Shown here one piece after another: positions 17,579 through 25,152 of a DNA stretch of 64,000 nucleotides (within the stretch, counting starts at the first letter, position 1; the number at the start of each line of letters is the position of its first letter). The notes beneath the pieces were generated by a model. It was not told the origin of the DNA. It saw only the letters and a program-made list of their open reading frames with translations, and searched no databases. The stretch covers positions 2,671,001 through 2,735,000 of the forward strand of contig NZ_RJUU01000001.1 in the NCBI RefSeq assembly GCF_003751445.1, written 5' to 3'. A program made the translations under genes and the position numbers. The DNA comes from Streptomyces sp. 840.1. Its GTDB lineage: Bacteria > Actinomycetota > Actinomycetes > Streptomycetales > Streptomycetaceae.

Positions 17579-18052
17579 ATGGCCACCGTTGAACTCCGCT
17601 TCAGCGCCCAGCCCGAACACGTCAGGACGGCCCGCCTCGTGGCGGCTGCCGTGGCGCGCCGGGCCGGGGTCGACGAGGCAGTGCTCGACGAGGTCAGGCT
17701 CGCCGTGGGAGAGGCCTGCAGCCGCGCTGTCGGGCTGCATCGCAGCCATGGCATCACCGCCCCGGTCACGGTCGTCCTGATCGAGGAGGAGAAGTCCTTC
17801 TCCATCGAGGTCGGCGACGAGGTTCCGGGCCCGCGCGGCGACGGGTCCGTCACCGGCATGTCCGGACGCGCGGGCGACACGCCCGCCGTGGGGCCGGACG
17901 AGCCGGAACCCGATCCGGACGGCGACGGCGAGGACGAGATGGGCCTCGCGGTCATCAGCGGCCTGGTCGACGACGTGGAAGTCAGATCCGGCGCGGACGG
18001 CGGAGTCATCCGGATGAGCTGGCCGAAGACGCCGGCGACCGTACTGCGCTGA
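17579..18052 (+). CDS. RsbW-like anti-sigma factor, partner of BldG
   Basis: 157 aa GHKL-fold protein, orthologous by position to SCO3548. MATVELRFSAQPEHVRTARLVAAAVARRAGV and LDEVRLAVGEACSRAVGLH are the RsbW-type start and N-box helix. In kinases of this type the box reads ExxxN (EACTNA); here it is EACSR, with Arg in place of the Mg-binding Asn. An acidic Pro/Asp/Glu-rich insert (about 102-126) interrupts the domain before EMGLAVISGLVDDVEV (G1/G2-like). The ATG at 17579 has GAGGGGGATCGC upstream. It may bind BldG without phosphorylating it. Confidence 0.88.
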   Translation: MATVELRFSAQPEHVRTARLVAAAVARRAGVDEAVLDEVRLAVGEACSRAVGLHRSHGITAPVTVVLIEEEKSFSIEVGDEVPGPRGDGSVTGMSGRAGDTPAVGPDEPEPDPDGDGEDEMGLAVISGLVDDVEVRSGADGGVIRMSWPKTPATVLR

Positions 18053-18121
18053 GCGCGGCGCGTCCCGGGGCGGTTCGGCCGGCCCGGTGGCGCGGACGGT
18101 CGCCCCTGATCAGTTTTTCGA

Positions 18122-18145
18122 GGCCCTGCTGAGCAGGGCCTTTTT
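18122..18145 (+). terminator. Rho-independent terminator after the anti-sigma gene
   Basis: GGCCCTGC and GCAGGGCC form an 8-bp stem around TGA, followed directly by TTTTT. This is the most canonical terminator in the window. Confidence 0.9.
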
Positions 18146-18333
18146 CATTTCTGGCTTGATCAATGGTCTCCCGCAATGCGTCTGCCCCATTACTGCATTC
18201 GGTCCAGTCCGCGAAGGTGATCAATTTCCGTTCGGTGGATGAAGGTCAATTACATTTACCGCGCACTGTTTTGATCGTGTTCCGCTACCTACAATCCGTC
18301 CACGTCTTGAGCGCTGAGCGTCAAGGAGGACGT

Positions 18334-20769
18334 ATGGCGGGGTTCGGCACCACACCACTGGCAGAACTGACGCACTATTCCGCACTTTCCGACCCACCCA
18401 CCACTCTCGCGGCAGCGGTGCTCACCGATGACAACCGTGTCATCGTGATCGTCGTCGCGGTCGTCGCCGTCGCGGCCCTGCTGGTCGCCCAGCTGCTGGC
18501 ACGTCAGGTGCTGGCGGCCGGTGAGGGCACCGAACGCATGAAGGAGATCGCGGCCGCCGTCCAGGAAGGGGCGAATGCCTATCTGGCCCGGCAGCTGCGC
18601 ACGGTAGGAATCTTCGCCGTCGTCGTCTTCTTCCTTCTTCTCCTGCTTCCGGCCGACAACTGGTCCCAGCGCGCAGGCCGTTCGGTGTTCTTCCTGGTGG
18701 GTGCGCTTTTCTCGGCGGCCACCGGATACATCGGGATGCGGCTCGCTGTACGGAGCAATGTGCGGGTGGCCGCCGCCGCACGTGAGGCGACTCCCGCAGA
18801 AGGCGAACCGGAAAAGGATCTCACCGCCGTCTCGCACAAAGCGACGAAGATCGCATTCCGTACCGGGGGTGTGGTCGGCATGATCACCGTGGGCCTCGGG
18901 CTCCTGGGTGCCTCCTGCGTGGTGCTCGGCTATGCCGCGGACGCGCCCAAGGTGCTGGAGGGCTTCGGGCTCGGAGCGGCGCTGATCGCGATGTTCATGA
19001 GGGTCGGCGGCGGCATCTTCACCAAGGCCGCCGACGTCGGTGCGGACCTGGTCGGCAAGGTGGAACAGGGAATTCCGGAAGACGATCCGCGCAATGCCGC
19101 CACCATCGCCGACAACGTGGGCGACAACGTCGGGGACTGCGCGGGTATGGCGGCCGACCTCTTCGAGTCGTACGCAGTGACGCTGGTCGCCGCGCTCATC
19201 CTCGGCAAGGCCGCCTTCGGCGACGCGGGACTCGCCTTTCCGCTGATCGTTCCGGCGATCGGCGTGATCACCGCGATGATCGGCGTCTTCGCGGTCGCGC
19301 CGCGGCGCAGTGACCGCAGCGGGATGACCGCCATCAACCGCGGTTTCTTCATCTCGGCGGTCATCTCGCTCGTTCTGGTGGCCGTGGCGGTCTTCGTCTA
19401 CCTGCCGTCCACGTACGCGGACCTGGACGGGGTCACCGATGAGTCCATCACCTCGCACGGTGGGGATCCGCGGGTGTTCGCGCTGGTCGCCGTTGCCATC
19501 GGCATCGTGCTGGCGGCCCTGATCCAGCAGCTGACGGGCTATTTCACCGAGACCAACCGCCGTCCGGTCCGGGACATCGGCAAGTCCTCGCTGACCGGAC
19601 CGGCCACCGTCGTACTCGCGGGTATCTCCATCGGTCTGGAGTCCGCCGTCTACACCGCGCTGCTGATCGGGCTCGGTGTCTACGGGGCGTTCCTGCTCGG
19701 CGGCACGTCGATCATGCTGGCCCTCTTCGCGGTGGCGCTGGCCGGTACCGGTCTGCTCACCACCGTCGGGGTCATCGTCGCCATGGACACCTTCGGCCCG
19801 GTATCCGACAACGCGCAGGGCATCGCCGAGATGTCCGGCGATGTCAGCGGCGCCGGTGCGCAGGTCCTCACCGACCTGGACGCCGTCGGCAACACCACCA
19901 AGGCCATCACCAAGGGCATCGCCATCGCGACCGCCGTTCTGGCGGCGGCGGCGCTCTTCGGTTCCTACCGCGACGCGATCGCCACCGCCGTCGATGACGT
20001 GGGCGCCTCGGCCGGGGAGATGGGGCTGAGCCTGGACATCTCGCAGCCCAACAACCTGGTGGGTCTGATCCTCGGCGCCGCGGTCGTGTTCCTCTTCTCC
20101 GGCCTGGCCATCAACGCGGTGTCCCGGTCGGCCGGGGCCGTGGTCTACGAGGTGCGGAGGCAGTTCCGCGATCACCCCGGGATCATGGACTACACGGAGA
20201 AGCCGGAGTACGGGCGCGTCGTCGACATCTGCACCAAGGACGCGCTGCGCGAGCTGGCCACGCCCGGTCTGCTGGCGGTGCTGGCGCCGATCGCGGTCGG
20301 TTTCAGCTTCGGGGTGGGGGCGCTCGGCTCGTATCTCGCCGGTGCGATCGGCACCGGCACGCTGATGGCGGTCTTCCTCGCCAACTCCGGTGGTGCGTGG
20401 GACAACGCCAAGAAGCTGGTCGAGGACGGTCACCACGGCGGCAAGGGGAGCGACGCCCACGCCGCGACCGTCATCGGCGACACGGTCGGTGACCCCTTCA
20501 AGGACACGGCCGGGCCGGCGATCAACCCCTTGCTCAAGGTGATGAACCTGGTGGCGCTGCTCATCGCGCCCGCGGTGGTGAAGTTCAGCTACGGCGAGGA
20601 CGCGAACGCCGCGGTGCGCGCGGTGGTGGCGGCGCTCGCCATCGTGGTCATCGTCGGTGCGGTCTACGTCTCCAAGCGGCGCGGGATCGCCGTCGGCGAC
20701 GACGGGGACTCCGGAGGCGAGGGCGGGGGCAGCTCGGCCCGGCCGAGCGACCCGGCGACCGTCCAGTGA
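18334..20769 (+). CDS. hppA: Membrane-bound proton-translocating pyrophosphatase
   Basis: 811 aa with about 16 membrane helices. It hydrolyses cytoplasmic PPi to pump protons. [32 protein letters not shown] and [15 protein letters not shown] are the PPi/Mg-binding acidic motifs and are intact. [11 protein letters not shown] has Lys where K+-dependent enzymes have Ala, so it should be the K+-independent type, as in other Streptomyces. The ATG at 18334 has AAGGAGGACGT, an ideal ribosome site. An A+T-rich stretch with TACAAT near 18290 may hold the promoter. A Ser/Gly-rich tail ends the protein. Confidence 0.97.
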   Translation: MAGFGTTPLAELTHYSALSDPPTTLAAAVLTDDNRVIVIVVAVVAVAALLVAQLLARQVLAAGEGTERMKEIAAAVQEGANAYLARQLRTVGIFAVVVFFLLLLLPADNWSQRAGRSVFFLVGALFSAATGYIGMRLAVRSNVRVAAAAREATPAEGEPEKDLTAVSHKATKIAFRTGGVVGMITVGLGLLGASCVVLGYAADAPKVLEGFGLGAALIAMFMRVGGGIFTKAADVGADLVGKVEQGIPEDDPRNAATIADNVGDNVGDCAGMAADLFESYAVTLVAALILGKAAFGDAGLAFPLIVPAIGVITAMIGVFAVAPRRSDRSGMTAINRGFFISAVISLVLVAVAVFVYLPSTYADLDGVTDESITSHGGDPRVFALVAVAIGIVLAALIQQLTGYFTETNRRPVRDIGKSSLTGPATVVLAGISIGLESAVYTALLIGLGVYGAFLLGGTSIMLALFAVALAGTGLLTTVGVIVAMDTFGPVSDNAQGIAEMSGDVSGAGAQVLTDLDAVGNTTKAITKGIAIATAVLAAAALFGSYRDAIATAVDDVGASAGEMGLSLDISQPNNLVGLILGAAVVFLFSGLAINAVSRSAGAVVYEVRRQFRDHPGIMDYTEKPEYGRVVDICTKDALRELATPGLLAVLAPIAVGFSFGVGALGSYLAGAIGTGTLMAVFLANSGGAWDNAKKLVEDGHHGGKGSDAHAATVIGDTVGDPFKDTAGPAINPLLKVMNLVALLIAPAVVKFSYGEDANAAVRAVVAALAIVVIVGAVYVSKRRGIAVGDDGDSGGEGGGSSARPSDPATVQ

Positions 20770-20782
20770 GTCCGGCGGCAGA

Positions 20783-20875
20783 GGAAGGCCCTGTCAACGG
20801 CCTTCCTGGTCGGCGCCGTTAGGCGCCGCGGGGCCGGCAAGCGGGCGGGCGTGGCATTCCGATGCCACGTCCGCC
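20783..20875. terminator. Cluster of three hairpins after hppA
   Basis: GGAAGGCC/GGCCTTCC (20783-20790, 20799-20806), CGGCGCC/GGCGCCG (20811-20817, 20822-20828) and a 14-bp stem with one mismatch (20844-20857, 20862-20875, core GTGGCAT/ATGCCAC). The first is the likely hppA terminator. No gene is seen from 20770 to 21198. Confidence 0.7.
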
Positions 20876-21198
20876 CCTCCACTTCTTCACCGGCCACTCC
20901 GCTCGCCCGTCCGATGGGTCGTCCGGCCGTCAGAGGGCCTGCCGCAGGCGCTCGTTGGCTCATCCGCATTGCCTGTCCGGGTGAATCACCCGAAGGGCTT
21001 ACCTGAATGACCTACCCGAACGAGTGCTTGTTCGGACGGACGTTCCCGTGTGTGGGGGCCGTGTGGGTGAGTTGTATCTCCCTCATTTCGCTTGGTGCAA
21101 ATGGCTGCAAAAGCTCACCCATCGGACGCCGGGCGCCCGGACGAAGGGCGCTCGGCGTGTAAGTTCCGGGGCCGAGAGCCTTGGAAGGGACCAATCCG

Positions 21199-21876
21199 GT
21201 GAACAAGAAGCTTGCAGCCGCGCTGTCCGGCGGTGCGGTACTGGTACTTACGCTGTCGGGCTGCAGCGACGACAGCGACAACAAGGTGAACGACTGGGCC
21301 AAGAAGGTCTGTGACCAGGTCCAGCCCCAGCTGCAGAAGATCGCGAACGCCAACGCCTCCATCCAGCAGCAGACCGCGGACAACAGCAAGCCCGCCGACG
21401 TCCAGAAGACCGACTCGGCCGCCTTCAAGCAGATCTCGCAGGCGTACAAGGCGCTCGGCTCGGCCGTCGACTCGGCGGGCCCGCCGCCGGTCGACGACGG
21501 CGAGACCACGCAGAAGGAGGCCGTGAAGGAGCTCAACGCCTCCTCCGTGGCCTACGCGAACCTGCAGAAGAAGGTCGATGATCTCGACACGAAGGACCAG
21601 GCGAAGTTCGCGGACGGCCTCAAGGACATCGCTGACGAGCTGAACAAGATCAGCACCAACGGTGACCAGGCGCTGAAGAAGCTCCAGTCCGGCGAGGTCG
21701 GCAACGCCATGGCCAAGCAGAAGGGCTGCCAGAAGCCGACGGCCCCCGCATCGCCGTCCGCCGACTCCTCCAAGTCGGCGTCTCCCTCGAAGGACTCGAA
21801 GAACTCCGAGGACCCGAAGGACGCGAAGGGCTCCAAGGAGGCGTCTTCCTCCGCCTCGGCCGGCGAGAAGTCGTAA
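21199..21876 (+). CDS. Secreted small lipoprotein of unknown function
   Basis: 225 aa. MNKKLAAALSGGAVLVLTLSGCSDDS is a lipoprotein signal with lipobox LSGC. The mature part is helical and charged (KVNDWAKKVCDQVQPQLQKI, KELNASSVAYANLQKKVDDL) and may form an antiparallel helical bundle. One Cys early (KKVC) and one late (KGCQK) could form a disulfide. The last 45 residues are Ser/Lys/Asp-rich and disordered. The GTG at 21199 follows GGAAGGG. I do not recognise its role; position matches SCO3546. Confidence 0.75.
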   Translation: MNKKLAAALSGGAVLVLTLSGCSDDSDNKVNDWAKKVCDQVQPQLQKIANANASIQQQTADNSKPADVQKTDSAAFKQISQAYKALGSAVDSAGPPPVDDGETTQKEAVKELNASSVAYANLQKKVDDLDTKDQAKFADGLKDIADELNKISTNGDQALKKLQSGEVGNAMAKQKGCQKPTAPASPSADSSKSASPSKDSKNSEDPKDAKGSKEASSSASAGEKS

Positions 21877-21910
21877 CCGGCCGGCTCCTGGACGCGGCCC
21901 GGCGGCCCTG

Positions 21911-21963
21911 GGGTCTGTCCGGCGGATCTTCGCGGGCCCACGAAGATCCGCCGGACAGGCCCC
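21911..21963. terminator. Long hairpin between lipoprotein and methyltransferase genes
   Basis: TGTCCGGCGGATCTTCG (21916-21932) pairs perfectly with 21941-21957, and the stem extends to about 22 bp with one G-T pair. The loop is CGGGCCCA. Confidence 0.85.
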
Positions 21964-22006
21964 GGAGACCGGCGGGCCGCTGCCGTTGTCAGTGGGAGCC
22001 GTCACA

Positions 22007-23542
22007 ATGGGTCACGTGAGTAAGACCAGCCTTCCCGCACCCGACCATGCGACCCGGCTTCGCGAAGCCCTGCTCGCCGCCGCCTTCACCGCCGACGGGC
22101 TCCTCGACCTGCTCGGCGCACCCGCCTACGCCGCGCTCGCCCGCAGCGAGACCGTCCCGGCGCTGCGCGCCACCCGGGGCGACGCGCCGCTCGACACGCT
22201 CGTACGGCTCTTCCTCCTCCAGCGCCCGGTCCCCTCCGGGCGGGCGGCCGCCGTGCTGCCGCTGCCGGAGTGCGTGGCGGACGGCTGGCTGACCGAGACG
22301 GACGGCGAGGTGCGCGCGTCCGTCGACGTGCGGCCCTACGGCGGACCGGACGGCCAGGACTGGTTCATCGTCTCCGACCTGGGCTGCGCCGTCGGCGGCG
22401 CGGGCGGCATCGGTTCGCACGAGGAGGGCGTCGTCCTCGGTATCGGCGGCGCCTCCACCACCCTCGCCGGGATCACCGTCCGCAGGCCCGTCGCCGCCGC
22501 CCTCGACATCGGTACGGGCTCCGGCATCCAGGCGCTGCACGCCTCGCAGCACGCCACCCAGGTCACCGCCACCGACCTCAATCCGCGTGCCCTCGGCTTC
22601 ACCCGGCTCACCCTCGCCCTGTCCGGCGCCGCCCCGGCCGATCTGCGCGAGGGTTCCCTCTACGAACCGGTCGCGGGAGAGACGTACGACCTGATCGTCT
22701 CCAACCCGCCCTTCGTCATCTCGCCCGGCGCCCGGCTCACCTACCGCGACGGCGGCATGGCGGGCGACGACCTGTGCCGGACCCTGGTGCAGCAGACCGG
22801 CGAGCGGCTGAACGAGGGCGGTTACGCCCACTTCCTGGCCAACTGGCAGCACACCGAGGACGAGGAGTGGCAGGACCGGCTGCGCTCCTGGGTGCCGCAG
22901 GGCTGTGACGCCTGGGTGGTGCAGCGCGAGGTCCAGGACGTCACGCAGTACGCGGAGCTGTGGCTGCGCGACAGCGGCGACCACCGCACGGAGCCCGCGG
23001 AGTACGCGGCTCGGTACGACGCCTGGCTGGACGAGTTCGAGGCCAGGGGGACCAAGGGCGTCGGATTCGGCTGGATCACGCTGCGGAAGTCCGCCGCGGC
23101 GGCCGCCGGGGACCCGTCGATCGTGATCGAGGAGTGGCCGCATGCGGTGGAGCAGCCGCTCGGACCGGCCATCGAGACGCACTTCGCCCGCCAGGACTAT
23201 CTGCGGGACCAGGACGACGCGGCGCTGCTGACCGGTCACTTCACCCTGGCCGCCGAGGTCGTACAGGAGCAGGTCGGGCTGCCGGGGGCCGAGGATCCCG
23301 AACATGTGGTGCTCCGTCAGAACCGAGGTATGCGGCGGGCGACGAAGGTCGACGCGGTGGGTGCCGGATTCGCCGGCGTGTGCGACGGATCGCTGCCCGC
23401 GGGCCGGATCCTCGACGCCATCGCCCAGCTGATGAACGAGGACCCGGTGCTGCTGCGCGACCGCACCCCGCAGGCCATCCGGCTGCTGGTCGAGGAGGGC
23501 TTCCTGGAGCCGGTGCCCCCGGCGGGGCGGACGGCCGGATGA
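22007..23542 (+). CDS. Class I SAM-dependent methyltransferase (HemK/RlmG-like NPPF motif)
   Basis: 511 aa, cytoplasmic. An N-terminal all-alpha part (residues 1-150) precedes ALDIGTGSGIQALHAS (SAM-binding motif I) and ATDLNPRALGFT (motif II acidic). YDLIVSNPPFVISPG carries the NPPF catalytic motif used for methylating glutamine amides or exocyclic amines of bases. The C-terminal 150 residues resemble a small helical domain. The target is not known. The ATG at 22007 is used (a GTG at 22016 is possible). Its stop overlaps the next ATG by 4 bp. Confidence 0.85.
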   Translation: MGHVSKTSLPAPDHATRLREALLAAAFTADGLLDLLGAPAYAALARSETVPALRATRGDAPLDTLVRLFLLQRPVPSGRAAAVLPLPECVADGWLTETDGEVRASVDVRPYGGPDGQDWFIVSDLGCAVGGAGGIGSHEEGVVLGIGGASTTLAGITVRRPVAAALDIGTGSGIQALHASQHATQVTATDLNPRALGFTRLTLALSGAAPADLREGSLYEPVAGETYDLIVSNPPFVISPGARLTYRDGGMAGDDLCRTLVQQTGERLNEGGYAHFLANWQHTEDEEWQDRLRSWVPQGCDAWVVQREVQDVTQYAELWLRDSGDHRTEPAEYAARYDAWLDEFEARGTKGVGFGWITLRKSAAAAAGDPSIVIEEWPHAVEQPLGPAIETHFARQDYLRDQDDAALLTGHFTLAAEVVQEQVGLPGAEDPEHVVLRQNRGMRRATKVDAVGAGFAGVCDGSLPAGRILDAIAQLMNEDPVLLRDRTPQAIRLLVEEGFLEPVPPAGRTAG

Positions 23543-23982
23543 TCCGGATCGAGCTGGACGCGCCATCGCTCGGTGCGACGCGGATCGCGATCAGCCCGCT
23601 GTGGGACGCCTTCTGTAGCCTGCATCTCGCGATGCCGCACCGCGCCCCCTCCCTGCCTTACCAGGAGTGGGTGGTGCGTGCCCGGGAGGTGCTGAGGGAG
23701 GACGAGCGGACGCATGCGCTGCGACTGCTGACCGGCGGCCCCCTGAGCTTCCCGGACTTCCTGCTGCCCCGGCCGGTCGGGGCCACGTCCATCGACGCGG
23801 AGCTGGAGACGGTCCGGGCCACCCCGACCGACGTCGTACGGGCCGAGGTCGCCGAGCACTACGCGGGGTTCGAGGACCACCCCGGCATCCGCCCGTACCT
23901 GATGGATCCCGAGGGGGCCTGCGCGGCCCTCGCCGGAACCGGGCTCCGCTCTGGTTCGGCCGTGCACTGCCGTATGTACTGA
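23539..23982 (+). pseudogene. Truncated ArsR-type/helix-turn-helix regulator, N-terminal part
   Basis: MIRIELDAPSLGATRIAISPLWDAFCSLHLAM is a familiar start of an actinobacterial ArsR-like regulator family of about 320 residues. Homology-like sequence runs to about residue 132 (MDPEGACAALA), then the frame turns into GTGLRSGSAVHCRMY and stops. The C-terminal winged-helix half is missing, and the DNA continues directly into an ABC permease 3' end, so a deletion has probably joined two genes near 23935-23955. The start is coupled to the methyltransferase stop. Confidence 0.7.
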
Positions 23983-24431
23983 ACGGCCTCTTCACCAGCG
24001 TCTTCACGCTCTCCGCCGCATGCCTGCTGCTCGGTCTGCGGATTCCGGTTGGCGCTGTTCCCGGGCTGGCGGCGGTGCTGCTCGCCGCCGCGGCGGGGTG
24101 TTCCGCGTTCGGCCTCGCGCTCGGGGCGCTGGGGTTGCGCCTCGGGGATGTCTTCCTGATCTCGAACGTGGCGAGTTCGGTGCTCCTGGTGCTGACCGGC
24201 GCGAACGTGCCGAGGGAGAGTCTGCCGGAGTGGATGCGCGCCGTCGGCGCCGTACTGCCGCTGGCCCACGCGACCGAAGCGGCACGTGAGTTGTCCGCCG
24301 GCGCCGGGCTCGACGTCCGGGATCTCGCCGCCGAGCTCGGGACGGGGGCCGGGCACGCGCTGCTCGCCGTCGTGCTGCTGACGGTGTTCGAACGCGGAAG
24401 CCGGCGGCGGGCGACCCTCGACGTCATGTGA
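23945..24431 (+). pseudogene. Remnant of an ABC-2 type transporter permease, C-terminal part
   Basis: In the frame ending at 24431 the sequence PLWFGRALPYVLNGLFTSVFTLSAACLLLG through VLLTVFERGSRRRATLDVM is the C-terminal half of an ABC-2 permease with about four membrane helices (AVLLAAAAGCSAFGLALGALGL; ISNVASSVLLVLTGANVP). No N-terminal half exists upstream, where the DNA encodes the regulator in another frame. It has no start of its own and is presumably dead. Confidence 0.7.
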
Positions 24432-24595
24432 GCAGGGCCGGTCCCGTGAGCGGGCCCGGTCCTGTGAGCACGGCCGGTACCGCTGTTCACCCGGGGTTCG
24501 CGTCGTCGACGCCCGGTGGTGCGAGCCTCCCCGGAACGGCGCGTCACGAAGCCGTACGGCGCGGTCCGCGCCGGGGGACAGAGAGGCGTACGGGT

Positions 24596-24793
24596 ATGGA
24601 GAGCGGACCTGCGATCTTCGCCGGTACGGCGTTCGCACTGTTCGGTGCCGCGCTGCTGCTGTGGACGGGGGCGTGCGTGCTGCATCGCGCGCCGGTGGCG
24701 TACCGGGTGAGTCCCGTCGCTTCGACCGTACTCGCGACTGTGTTCGGCGTAGTTTTCCTCGTCCTCGGGGTGTGGTGCCTCACACGCGTCTGA
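24596..24793 (+). CDS. Small two-helix membrane protein
   Basis: 65 aa. It has two hydrophobic helices (AIFAGTAFALFGAALLLWTG and VLATVFGVVFLVLGVWCL) with a short loop. GAGAGG lies about 10 nt before the ATG. A small membrane protein occupies this place before topA in S. coelicolor (SCO3544, from memory). Function unknown. Confidence 0.6.
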   Translation: MESGPAIFAGTAFALFGAALLLWTGACVLHRAPVAYRVSPVASTVLATVFGVVFLVLGVWCLTRV

Positions 24794-25152
24794 GTACGTG
24801 TCGAGCACGCGTCCGAGCCCACGTCCGACTCCGCGTCCGAACCCCTCGCGGGCACCCGCGGCCCGGGGCGTGCCCGGAACACGCCCGGACCGCCCGCACC
24901 TCGCACCCGGCACCCGCAGGGCCGCCACAGCGCCGCCGAAACCCGCAGGCAGCGGCCCCGCGCACGGCGGACGGAGCGGGCCGGGCGGCAGGAAAGGCGG
25001 AAGTCGGGTTACCGTTCGAGTGGCCGTTGCGGGCTTTTGCCGTTTGACACGGGGGCGGGTTGTACCGTCACACTCCGCAGCGACAGCACTGTCGGCAGCG
25101 CGATCGCGCTGCCCGGATGCCCACCGAGTGTCGACCGGAGAGAAGAGCGAAG
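24794..25152. promoter_or_regulatory. topA upstream region
   Basis: About 360 bp without a supported gene. The first part is GC-rich with short direct repeats of GCGTCCGA/ACGTCCGA. TTGACA occurs at 25044-25049, a consensus -35 hexamer, but I see no matching -10 at normal spacing (TACCGT is only 13 nt away). Confidence 0.4.

Noticed and set aside
18289..20460. Very long open frame on the minus strand opposite hppA, rich in Arg, Gly, Asp and His
   Set aside because: It mirrors the conserved membrane protein and has the composition typical of antisense frames in high-G+C DNA. No family features.
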